A DNA stretch of 10,345 nt, from NCBI GenBank assembly GCA_030617565.1, contig JAUWVE010000046.1:1-10345 (forward strand), in the 5' to 3' direction. The position numbers and the translations under genes are program-made. Shown piece by piece: positions 1 to 6,589 of the stretch (the first letter of the stretch is position 1; the number at the start of each line of letters is the position of its first letter). A model generated the notes under the pieces. That model searched no databases. It was given only the letters and a program-made list of their open reading frames with translations, and was not told the DNA's origin. The DNA is from Gammaproteobacteria bacterium (GTDB lineage: Bacteria; Pseudomonadota; Gammaproteobacteria; BMS3Bbin11).

Positions 1-233
1 CGAATTATGTCTCCAGTATTCAGCTTGTAGTGCGGTTTCTTTCTGCCCTTGTTTACCCTCACTTGTCCGGTACGCAACAATCGATAAATCAAACTGCGCG
101 GAACCCCTTTTAGCTGTGCTAACAGGAAATTGTCTATCCTCTGGCCAGTGAATTCCTGATCCACCTCTAGCAGGCGAACTCCAGTCGATTGAGCAGGCTG
201 GGATGTTTTATTTGTTGGATTCTTTTCAGGCAT
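1..233 (-). CDS. rluC: 23S rRNA pseudouridine synthase RluC, N-terminal part (cut by window edge)
   Basis: RluC isomerises specific uridines of 23S rRNA (955, 2504 and 2580 in E. coli) to pseudouridine. Only the first 77 codons are visible. They hold a short polar leader and then an S4 RNA-binding domain with the stretches GQRIDNFLLAQLKGVPRSLIYR and VRVNKGRKKPHYKLNTGD, which read almost like E. coli RluC. The catalytic domain with its aspartate lies outside the window. The ATG at 231-233 is chosen because an in-frame TAA lies seven codons upstream, with no other ATG or GTG between. No clear Shine-Dalgarno sequence precedes it. The gene is divergent from rne, the arrangement also found in E. 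coli, which supports both calls. Confidence 0.93.
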   Translation of the reverse strand, partial: MPEKNPTNKTSQPAQSTGVRLLEVDQEFTGQRIDNFLLAQLKGVPRSLIYRLLRTGQVRVNKGRKKPHYKLNTGDII

Positions 234-310
234 GCGCGAATGATACAGGGTTTATGGGAGATGTGGACATCTTGAATCGTCGAATAATCATAAACTTAGT
301 TGACAAATCA

Positions 311-339
311 TTGTGGCTGTATCTAGACACTGGTATAGT
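311..339 (+). promoter_or_regulatory. Candidate sigma-70 promoter for rne (extended -10)
   Basis: A -35-like TTGTGG (311-316) and a -10 TATAGT (334-339) are separated by 17 bases. The -10 is preceded by TGG, giving the extended form TGnTATAGT. A perfect TTGACA lies just upstream at 300-305 and could pair with a weaker TAGACA at 324-329 (18-base spacer). Transcription would start near 346 and give a leader of about 500 nt, in keeping with the long rne leader known in E. coli. This was found by eye only. Confidence 0.42.
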
Positions 340-345
340 GCGTTG

Positions 346-841
346 TTGTGAAGACCGTAAACAAGGTTCCTCTTCATTGAATTACCTTGATTGGCTCACA
401 AATATTTAAATGAATTTTGGATGTAAGGATGTAACCTTCGTCCTCGGGTAAATGGGATTACCACCAGAAAATGCCGGGAAGATGACAGAAAATGACTGTC
501 CACCGCGCATACTGAAACCGACTAGCATAATATTTTCCAGCTTTAGCGAGCTGTTGACCTCGCGCATAGTTATAAAACCTGCGCCAGATGTAAAGAGTAA
601 GATGTTGTTAGTCAGATACGGGAAATCTCATTTTTTAGGAATGACAGTCTGTTACTAATTTAATGTAAGTAGCAGGCATTGTGACGCAAGCAGACAGGCT
701 ATACATAGCTCATAGTACTAAAGTAGATAAAAATCTGTTCAAACCCTTTTGTAACTACTAAACAAGGTTCAATTTGTTAGGGAAATGACAGCTACAGCAG
801 CGTGATAGTCCTGACGTGCATTGCGTCGGAATACACACAAA
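346..841 (+). promoter_or_regulatory. Long hairpin-rich 5' leader of rne, possible autoregulatory UTR
   Basis: No convincing gene lies in this stretch; its short ORFs lack any recognisable family. On the plus strand it carries several small hairpins: AAGG/CCTT at 425-438, GGTAA/TTACC at 447-462, GACAG/CTGTC at 484-500, CAGCT/AGCTG at 538-553, and CTGACG/CGTCGG at 811-829. The octamer CGCGCATA occurs at 504-511 and again at 561-568. In E. coli RNase E represses its own synthesis by cleaving an mRNA held through structured elements of the rne leader. A similar role here is inferred from position and structure. I could not align these hairpins with the E. coli ones. Confidence 0.45.
811..832 (+). 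promoter_or_regulatory. Hairpin overlapping the rne ribosome-binding site
   Basis: The stem CTGACG (811-816) pairs with CGTCGG (824-829) around a 7-base loop, with one G-U wobble. Its 3' arm includes the first two bases of GGAAT (828-832), the only Shine-Dalgarno-like sequence ahead of the ATG at 842. Folding would partly hide that site, so this could tune rne translation. This is a prediction from pairing only. Confidence 0.35.
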
Positions 842-3403
842 ATGAAAAGAATGTTATTTAACGCAACTCATCCAGAAGAGTTGCGAGTTGCCATCGTTGA
901 TGGCCAGAGATTGATTGACCTCGATATAGAATCTGCTAGTTACCAGCAAAAAAAGAGCAATATCTACAAAGGGAAAGTAACCCGGGTTGAGCCCAGCCTC
1001 GAAGCCTGTTTTGTTGATTATGGCTCCGTCCGCCAGGGTTTCCTGCCAATGAAGGAAATCTCCCGCCGATTTTTCACCGGCGACAAGAAAAATGCCCCCA
1101 TCTCCCAGACCCGTATCCAGGATGTCATCAAGGAAGGTCAGGAACTTGTTGTACAGGTTGAAAAGGAAGAACGCGGAAATAAAGGTGCTGCCTTAACGAC
1201 TTTTATCAGTCTGGCGGGGCGCTACCTGGTACTAATGCCGAATAATCCCAAGGGTGGAGGAATTTCCCGCCGCATTGAAGGGGAAAAGCGCAGCGAACTC
1301 CGCAAAGTGATGAATGAGCTAGATGTCCCTACCGAACATGCACTGATCGCCCGCACGGCTGGCATTGGTAAAAGCCTGGAAGGCATGCAGTGGGATCTCG
1401 ATTATTTAATGCAGTTATGGATAGCCATCGACAAGGCTTCTGCGGAGCGAGCTGCTCCTTTTCTGATCTACCAGGAAAGTAATCTTGTCGTCCGTGCGAT
1501 GCGAGACTATTTACGCTCAGATATCACTGAGATTTTAATTGATAATGCTGAAGTCTATGAACGTGCCAAACGCTTTATGGAACAGGTAATGCCGCAGAAT
1601 CTTGCACGCCTGAAACACTATGAAGATACCGTCCCCCTGTTCTCTCGTTTCCAGATTGAACACCAGATAGAGTCTGCCTTTTCCCGCTCTGTTCAAATGC
1701 CTTCAGGCGGCAGCCTGGTCATTGACCATACTGAGGCACTGGTAAGCATCGACGTAAACTCTGCCCGCGCAACCAAAGGCAGCGACATCGAAGAAACTGC
1801 TTTACAGACAAACCTTGAAGCTGCCGATGAGGTTGCCAGACAATTACGCATGCGTGACCTGGGTGGGCTGATTGTGATTGACTTCATTGATATGACATCA
1901 CACAAAAATCAGCGCAATGTCGAAAACCGACTAAATGATGCACTGGAATCCGATCGTGCACGTATCCAGACTGGCCGTATTTCCCGTTTTGGTCTGATGG
2001 AAATGTCGCGGCAAAGGATACGTCCGTCATTGGGTGAGTCAAACTATAAGGTATGTCCTCGCTGTGAAGGCACCGGACAAATTCGCGATGTACAGTCATC
2101 ATCTTTGAGTATCCTGCGCATCATCCAGGAAGAAGCACTGAAAGAAAACACTGAAGTGGTTCATGCTTATCTGCCTGTTGAATCTGCTACTTTTCTATTA
2201 AATGAAAAACGCCATGAAATTACCGGCATTGAAAATCGTCTGGGTACAAGAATACAGATAATCCCCACACCTTCTCTTGATACTCCGCATTATAAGATCG
2301 AACGTATGCGTAGTGAAGATCTTGATGAATTGGGTGACAAACCCAGTTATAAACTACACGTAGAAGAAGTAAAGGATGAACTGCCATCACCTGGCAGCCA
2401 GCCCCAACCTGCAGCAGAAAAACCTGCTGTTAGCACAGCATTCCATTCTACATCTGCTCCACAGCCCGCAGCTTCTGCGCAACCAGCTGTTGCGAAAAGT
2501 AGCGAGGAACGCGGCTGGTTTACCGGACTGGTTAAGAAACTGTTCAGTAGTGATGCAGAGCAGGTACAGGAACCCCAGGAAGAGGTAAAACCTGCCCCAC
2601 AACAGCGTAGTGTGCAGCAACGTAAGCGTAGACCCCAGGGGAACAGACCACAAAATCGCCGTGGTGGGCAGCGCCGGGGAAGCCAGCAGCCTCGTCAGCG
2701 TAAACCGCAAAAAAAATCTGTGCAGGCAAAAAGTGGTGAAGGACAGACTGACAAAACCAAACAGCAAGCTAATCAGCAGGACAAACCACAGCACCCTCGT
2801 CAGCAGGCCCGTTCAAGCAGGGGGCGTCGTCGCAACCCCAGGCAAAGCCAGGGAGCAGCAGGCGAGGATAAACGCCAAAATCGCCCTGCCGGGAGTAAAC
2901 CTAAGTCAAAAGAGGTGAACGGTAACGTAGCAGCACCAGCCAAAGCTGAGGTAGCTGTAAAACCTGAGGTGAATGGGAATGTAGCCCCTGCGAAAACCCC
3001 TGCAGCTAAAAAGAAATCAGCCACTAGCAAACCGCGTTCAACGAGCAGGAAGCCAGCTTCTAGCGCAAGCAATAAACCTGCTGCTGAGGCTAATAAAGAA
3101 ACAGGGTCTGATAAAGCAAAGGTTTCTGACCAGCCAAAGGTAGATGCCAGCCCAGTTAAAGATAAAGCATCCAGGAAACAAAAAACTGAACAGAAAGGAG
3201 CTTCAGTCAAGCAGCCAAAGGCGGAAAAAATAGCAGAAAAAGCGGTGAAAAAGTCTGTAAAAAAACCAGCAATGAAAGCTGATAGTCCTACAAAGACGAC
3301 ACAGGCAGCCGTCAAAGAGACAAAGAAAGCTGAAAAGCCCGTGGAAAAGAAAAAGCCCGCCCTGGTTCAGATTGAGACAAAAAAGGTGTCTGGATCAGAA
3401 TAA
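842..3403 (+). CDS. rne: Ribonuclease E, degradosome endoribonuclease
   Basis: RNase E cuts AU-rich single-stranded RNA in mRNA decay and in rRNA and tRNA maturation, and scaffolds the degradosome at the inner membrane. The product is 853 aa (E. coli 1061). The ATG at 842 is preferred over an in-frame TTG at 821 because it gives the family start MKRMLFNAT. The S1 domain spans about 35-125 with F57 and F67, and R171-T172 match the 5'-monophosphate sensor. Catalytic D304, N306 and D347 match E. coli D303, N305 and D346. C405 and C408 in CPRC form the zinc link. Beyond about 530 the tail is disordered: GWFTGLVKKLFSS (558-570) resembles the membrane-targeting helix, 589-680 is Arg/Gln-rich and RNA-binding-like, and about 690-845 is Lys/Ala/Pro-rich. 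I do not recognise the E. coli enolase or PNPase docking sites. Confidence 0.97.
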   Translation: MKRMLFNATHPEELRVAIVDGQRLIDLDIESASYQQKKSNIYKGKVTRVEPSLEACFVDYGSVRQGFLPMKEISRRFFTGDKKNAPISQTRIQDVIKEGQELVVQVEKEERGNKGAALTTFISLAGRYLVLMPNNPKGGGISRRIEGEKRSELRKVMNELDVPTEHALIARTAGIGKSLEGMQWDLDYLMQLWIAIDKASAERAAPFLIYQESNLVVRAMRDYLRSDITEILIDNAEVYERAKRFMEQVMPQNLARLKHYEDTVPLFSRFQIEHQIESAFSRSVQMPSGGSLVIDHTEALVSIDVNSARATKGSDIEETALQTNLEAADEVARQLRMRDLGGLIVIDFIDMTSHKNQRNVENRLNDALESDRARIQTGRISRFGLMEMSRQRIRPSLGESNYKVCPRCEGTGQIRDVQSSSLSILRIIQEEALKENTEVVHAYLPVESATFLLNEKRHEITGIENRLGTRIQIIPTPSLDTPHYKIERMRSEDLDELGDKPSYKLHVEEVKDELPSPGSQPQPAAEKPAVSTAFHSTSAPQPAASAQPAVAKSSEERGWFTGLVKKLFSSDAEQVQEPQEEVKPAPQQRSVQQRKRRPQGNRPQNRRGGQRRGSQQPRQRKPQKKSVQAKSGEGQTDKTKQQANQQDKPQHPRQQARSSRGRRRNPRQSQGAAGEDKRQNRPAGSKPKSKEVNGNVAAPAKAEVAVKPEVNGNVAPAKTPAAKKKSATSKPRSTSRKPASSASNKPAAEANKETGSDKAKVSDQPKVDASPVKDKASRKQKTEQKGASVKQPKAEKIAEKAVKKSVKKPAMKADSPTKTTQAAVKETKKAEKPVEKKKPALVQIETKKVSGSE
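2912..2995 (+). repeat. Internal duplication in the RNase E tail
   Basis: The peptide EVNGNVAAPAK (residues 691-701) is followed 18 residues later by EVNGNVAPAK (709-718). The DNA copies begin at 2912 and 2966 and differ mostly at third codon positions. That suggests an older in-frame duplication within the low-complexity tail rather than a recent one. Confidence 0.6.
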
Positions 3404-3422
3404 AGCTGTCCTGAAGCGAGCA

Positions 3423-4070
3423 TTACCAGCGTAAGCCGCCACCTATAAAAAAACCGTCAGTCTGACTCCTTAAACTGGAGTCAGGCGATGACTGTGCAGA
3501 ATCAAGCCAGTAACCCCGATATCCCGCTCTAAGAGACATGGATGGGAGGGGATTAACTGCCAGACCTAATTCAAGCTCCTGGCCCAAAGGGTCGACCAGA
3601 TGCCCTGCATTAGTCATCCAGGGCGATAATGCTGCCTGGCCAAAAAGATACGACGGACCATAGAGCCCAACACGTCCTTCAGCAATAAATCTCATGCCGA
3701 AGCTTGATTCACCTGCCGCCATTTCAATATCATTCCAGCCCAGGCCCATAGCAATATAGGTGTTTTGCTTAACTGACAGCAGACGCCTGGTGATATCGAC
3801 ACTCCACTGACTGGTGTCGAGTAATCCTGTGTCCAGGTTTTTTGTTTTATAAAGACTACTTTGCCCCTGCCATTTATCGTTCAACCATCCCTGACCAATA
3901 TTAAACTGGGATATACTGCCCAGTGAACTGCCGAATGACTGCGTACCGGAAGACAATGAGGGTGTTTTATGAGTTTGTTCGAACCCGTCATCTTCAAATG
4001 CAAAACCGGTCGTTGCCAAACTGCACAACACCAGCAATGATGCGGGAATTTTTAGTTTTTTATGATTCAT
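3423..4070 (-). CDS. Putative outer-membrane beta-barrel protein, function unknown
   Basis: The 215-aa product has a classical signal peptide: basic MNHKKLK, hydrophobic core IPASLLVLCSLATT, and likely cleavage after A24 in TGFA. No lipobox surrounds Cys16. The mature part, about 190 residues, shows alternating polar/hydrophobic strands rich in Gly, Tyr and Trp, such as YIAMGLGWND, MRFIAEGRVGLYG and LRAGYRGYW. It ends in GFFIGGGLRW, whose final aromatic residue is typical of Bam-assembled porin-like proteins. The size suits an eight-stranded barrel, but I recognise no named family. A strong Shine-Dalgarno AAGGGAGA (4077-4084) sits six bases before the ATG. The stop is 19 bases from the convergent rne stop, with no clear terminator between them. 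Confidence 0.75.
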   Translation of the reverse strand: MNHKKLKIPASLLVLCSLATTGFAFEDDGFEQTHKTPSLSSGTQSFGSSLGSISQFNIGQGWLNDKWQGQSSLYKTKNLDTGLLDTSQWSVDITRRLLSVKQNTYIAMGLGWNDIEMAAGESSFGMRFIAEGRVGLYGPSYLFGQAALSPWMTNAGHLVDPLGQELELGLAVNPLPSMSLRAGYRGYWLDSAQSSPDSSLRSQTDGFFIGGGLRW

Positions 4071-4157
4071 GGATCATCTCCCTTGGCATAAATATTTGCA
4101 TGATTAACCGAATCTGTTAAAGACATCATGCCAACACGTAATTATCAGGCTACTCCT

Positions 4158-4187
4158 GTATAAAAGTAGAATCCAGTACTATTTCAA
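4158..4187 (-). promoter_or_regulatory. Candidate promoter for the barrel gene
   Basis: Read on the minus strand, TTGAAA (4182-4187) and TTATAC (4158-4163) are 18 bases apart. They lie about 90 bases ahead of the start codon at 4070. The -10 abuts the 4146-4158 dyad that contains one TATCAGGC copy, so a protein bound there could affect initiation. The consensus match is only moderate. Confidence 0.3.
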
Positions 4188-4268
4188 GAATTACCTTAAA
4201 TAATGTCAGTAAGGCCATATAACTATTGATGTTTTAATTAAAATAATACGAATAATTTCAAGAAATAA

Positions 4269-4289
4269 AAAGACTCTGTGATGGTCTTT
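4269..4289 (-). terminator. Weak terminator-like hairpin downstream of rlmD
   Basis: AAAGAC (4269-4274) and GTCTTT (4284-4289) form a 6-bp stem with a 9-base loop. On the minus strand it runs into TTTATTTCTT. The stem is AT-rich and lies about 130 bases past the rlmD stop, so it would be a weak terminator at best. No better candidate was seen closer to the stop. Confidence 0.22.
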
Positions 4290-4418
4290 ATAAAATACCC
4301 TATCAGGCTGTACTGATAAGTTAAAGCCGTGACAACACCAGCTAACACAGGAAATTACCCGTTTATCAGGCAAATTGACCTGTCAGGCACCAATTTACTA
4401 CCCCATGTCAAGGTTTCA

Positions 4419-5747
4419 TCAAGCTGGTTCAAAAACAGCTATCGATTCAACATGTTTTGTATGTGGAAACATATCCATAACCCCCGCAGCAGTTAGCTTA
4501 TAGCCATGCTTATGTACAAGAATATCGCTGTCACGTGCAAGGGTTGCCGGATTACATGATACGTATACGATGCGTTTTGGCTGTAATTCAGGCAGTCGTT
4601 CAATGACTTCCATCGCCCCGCTACGAGGAGGATCCAGTAAAATACGGTCCCATTTTCGGTGCAGCCAGCTTCCATCAAGAGGCGCATCATAAAGATCAGC
4701 AGTAATGAACTCTGCATTTACCAGGCCGTTATGAATGGCATTCTCACGCGCCATTTGAATGAGGGCAGAATCAGCCTCTATTCCAGTAACACGATGAGCA
4801 ATACGTGCAAGTGGTAAAGTAAAGTTGCCGACACCACAAAACAGATCCAGTACTTCATCATCACCTTCAGGCGCAAGCAGTTCCAATGCCTTAGCAATCA
4901 TCAGCTTATTGATATCGGCATTGACCTGAGTGAAGTCTGTTGGACGAAAGCGTATAGAAACGTCCCATTCATCAAGTCGGTATTCGAGCAGTTCAATCGT
5001 TTCAGGATATAGTGCAACGATAGAATCAGGGCCACCTGACTGCAGCATAATGGACAAGCCTTTTTGCCGTCCAAAATCCTTAAGGAGTTCCATGTCAGAC
5101 TCTGACAGTGGCTCCAGGTGCCTGAATACAAGAATTCCTGCATCGTCTCCTGCAGCAATCTCGATCTGCGGAATACGTTTCGCTATAGAAATTTTCCCAA
5201 TTAATTCTCTTAGCGGAATAATGAGCTGCGAAAAACGTTCATCAAGTACTTCACAACTGTCCATCACAGCAAGATACCCGCTTTGTTTTTCCCTGAAACC
5301 GACAAGCACCCCACCTTTCTTTGGTACAAGCTTTACCCCAAGCCTGGCTTTTCGACGGTAATTCCAGTGTGTGCCCTGCAACGGAGGCAATATCACCTCA
5401 GGTTCGACCTTGCCAATTTGTTTCAGGTTATCAAGTAAAACCTGTTGCTTGGCGTGAATCTGGCTTGCATCATTCATATGCTGCAAACTGCATCCACCGC
5501 AAACGCCTGCTGCAGAACAACGAGGCTGGACACGATCGACTGAGGCCTCAAGAACTTCCAGCACTTTTGCCTCATCATATTTACTGGTTCTTTTTGTTGT
5601 CTGACAAAGCACTACTTCACCCGGCAATGCCCCGTCTACAAAAACCGCTTTACCTTCATGGTGTGCCACCCCGCGACTGTCATTGGTCATTGATTCGATA
5701 GTGACCGTCATTTCAATTGGCGGCGAACGCCTTCTTCTTCGTGCCAT
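4419..5747 (-). CDS. rlmD: 23S rRNA (uracil-1939-C5)-methyltransferase RlmD (RumA)
   Basis: RlmD transfers a methyl group from S-adenosylmethionine to C5 of U1939 of 23S rRNA. The 442-aa length is close to E. coli RlmD (433). A basic start (MARRRRR) precedes a TRAM RNA-binding domain at about 10-70. C77, C83, C86 and C165 are the four ligands expected for the [4Fe-4S] cluster, in the patterns CxxxxxCxxC and DSCEVL. The RNA-binding loop DFTQVN is at 271-276. The SAM motif is DLFCGVGNFT (301-310), followed by LDPPRSG (371-377). The catalytic nucleophile is C398 in VSCNPATLARD, and the general base is E434 in HVESIAVFE. All key residues are present. It is last in a same-strand run after cysM and the exonuclease homologue, with a 128-base gap ahead of it. 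No strong Shine-Dalgarno precedes the ATG. In pseudomonads relA follows this gene; here it does not. Confidence 0.96.
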   Translation of the reverse strand: MARRRRRSPPIEMTVTIESMTNDSRGVAHHEGKAVFVDGALPGEVVLCQTTKRTSKYDEAKVLEVLEASVDRVQPRCSAAGVCGGCSLQHMNDASQIHAKQQVLLDNLKQIGKVEPEVILPPLQGTHWNYRRKARLGVKLVPKKGGVLVGFREKQSGYLAVMDSCEVLDERFSQLIIPLRELIGKISIAKRIPQIEIAAGDDAGILVFRHLEPLSESDMELLKDFGRQKGLSIMLQSGGPDSIVALYPETIELLEYRLDEWDVSIRFRPTDFTQVNADINKLMIAKALELLAPEGDDEVLDLFCGVGNFTLPLARIAHRVTGIEADSALIQMARENAIHNGLVNAEFITADLYDAPLDGSWLHRKWDRILLDPPRSGAMEVIERLPELQPKRIVYVSCNPATLARDSDILVHKHGYKLTAAGVMDMFPHTKHVESIAVFEPA

Positions 5748-5787
5748 ATGTTAGCAATCCAAATATTCAAACCTGAAATCTTTTCAC

Positions 5788-5813
5788 CACAGAGGGCACA
5801 GAGGACACAGAGG
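5788..5813 (+). repeat. Short tandem repeat of CACAGAGG(G/A), three copies
   Basis: Three 9-bp units (5788-5796, 5797-5805, and the first 8 bases of a third at 5806-5813) stand in the gap between rlmD and the exonuclease homologue, followed by a T-run. From general knowledge, very similar CACAGAGG-type short repeats are scattered through intergenic regions of many proteobacterial genomes. Their role is unknown to me. On the operon transcript the unit reads as CCTCTGTG repeats in the rlmD leader. Confidence 0.75.
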
Positions 5814-5875
5814 TTTTTATTGTCATAAATATATTTTTTCTTTTGTAGGATACCCAATGTTATATAGAGGTTCCC

Positions 5876-6589
5876 TTATTTTATAGCCTCTACATAATTA
5901 GTCAGATGCGTTTGATCTTCCTTTTGTAAATATTCTTTTATCAACTGTAATTGCTTTTCATACGATGAATGATCAATCTCTCCGCACACCAACTGCCAGC
6001 GCTGATGAATAAGAAATGTATTGATGACTCTGGTTTCCAGATTTATTCGAATAAGCTCATGGCCACCTTCCAGGCAGGCATTGAGGATATTCTGATCAGA
6101 CATTTCTTCAATTCCGGGAAAGCCGGAAAGAATAGCGACCTCGTTTAGAAAGCCTGAACCCTGATCTTCAGATCCTGACAGTTCGGCAGTTAAATCTATT
6201 ACAGCAGAACTTTCAGCCAATGGAGCGCGGATGCCATGAGACAGACAGCGGTAATTCAGGACAGGTAAAATTCTACGACTGTCCCAGGTGATTATTTCCG
6301 GTTTGTGCTGATCAATGATGGATGTCAGGAACTGCAAGTGTTGAAGTTCATCAGTTTGAGATCCAGCAGATGTTTGAAGACTTATTCCATCATCATCAAG
6401 CAGGAGCATGGATATCGCTGCTAGCCGCAGCAGATTCTGGCTCAATTCTTCCGAATCACCGCCCTTTTCCCTGTTTTTTGTGAACATGACCCGGGCAATG
6501 TCTTTTTCCGATAGATCATGCAGATTGTACAGGCGTTCACCCAGTTCAAAATCAGGAATAGTCGCAATATCAAGCAATAGAATACTCAT
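5876..6589 (-). CDS. PolB-like 3'-5' exonuclease homologue, probably catalytically inactive
   Basis: The 237-aa product resembles the predicted 3'-5' exonuclease family related to the PolB proofreading domain (Pfam DNA_pol_B_exo2 type, RNase H-like DEDD fold). Family landmarks are visible in order: LLLDIATIPD (4-13), IITWDSRRILPVLNYR (99-114), IDLTAELSG (131-139), LNEVAILSGFPG (148-159) and LETRVINTFLIHQRW (184-198). Compared with the usual family pattern, the metal ligands are gone. Motif I DIE is DIA (A9). The FDLP aspartate of motif II is absent (RILP). Motif III YCETD is NLETR (R187). The reading frame is intact and of normal length, so a non-catalytic binding role is more likely than a decaying gene. 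Its ATG overlaps the cysM stop as ATGA, implying translational coupling. The family call is from recalled motifs. Confidence 0.72.
   Translation of the reverse strand: MSILLLDIATIPDFELGERLYNLHDLSEKDIARVMFTKNREKGGDSEELSQNLLRLAAISMLLLDDDGISLQTSAGSQTDELQHLQFLTSIIDQHKPEIITWDSRRILPVLNYRCLSHGIRAPLAESSAVIDLTAELSGSEDQGSGFLNEVAILSGFPGIEEMSDQNILNACLEGGHELIRINLETRVINTFLIHQRWQLVCGEIDHSSYEKQLQLIKEYLQKEDQTHLTNYVEAIK

Larger units (their letters stand above)
4143..4388 (+). repeat. Four copies of TRTCAGGC, three within inverted repeats
   Basis: TATCAGGC occurs at 4143-4150, 4301-4308 and 4364-4371, and TGTCAGGC at 4381-4388. Three copies sit in dyads: CAGG-CTACT-CCTG (4146-4158), TATCAG-GCTGTA-CTGATA (4301-4318), and CCTG-T-CAGG (4379-4387). 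The last is nested in an outer AAATTG/CAATTT pair (4372-4396). They may be binding sites for a regulator of the barrel gene. The spacing is irregular, so this is not a tandem or CRISPR-type array. Confidence 0.4.
4071..4418. other. AT-rich intergenic region between rlmD and the barrel gene
   Basis: This 348-base stretch has no credible ORF. It separates the end of rlmD from the barrel gene, both read on the minus strand. It holds the barrel gene's ribosome-binding site and a candidate promoter, four TRTCAGGC motifs, and several inverted repeats (4146-4158, 4269-4289, 4301-4318, 4372-4396). Its size suggests the barrel gene has its own regulated promoter rather than relying on read-through from rlmD. 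Confidence 0.6.

Noticed and set aside
203..658. Two 68-codon plus-strand ORFs (203-409 and 452-658) between rluC and rne
   Set aside because: The first overlaps the rluC start. Neither has a family-like sequence, and both fall in or beside the probable rne leader.
2800..3315. A 171-codon minus-strand ORF with a hydrophobic, membrane-like translation
   Set aside because: It is the antisense of the Lys/Ala-rich rne tail. AAA/AAG and GCx codons read backwards as Phe, Leu, Ser and Gly, so the apparent hydrophobicity is an artefact of composition.
3447..3484. 8-bp stem CTGACTCC/GGAGTCAG near the rne and barrel-gene 3' ends, with a T-run on the minus strand
   Set aside because: It lies inside the barrel gene's coding sequence. 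On the plus strand no T-run follows, and on the minus strand the T-run is eight bases beyond the stem and upstream of the stop codon. It is not a convincing terminator for either gene.
4930..5701. Plus-strand ORFs of 143 and 126 codons opposite rlmD
   Set aside because: They are shadows of the well-supported rlmD reading frame, with low-complexity Ser/Arg translations.
5788..5813. CRISPR array
   Set aside because: The units are only 9 bp and directly adjacent, with no spacers.
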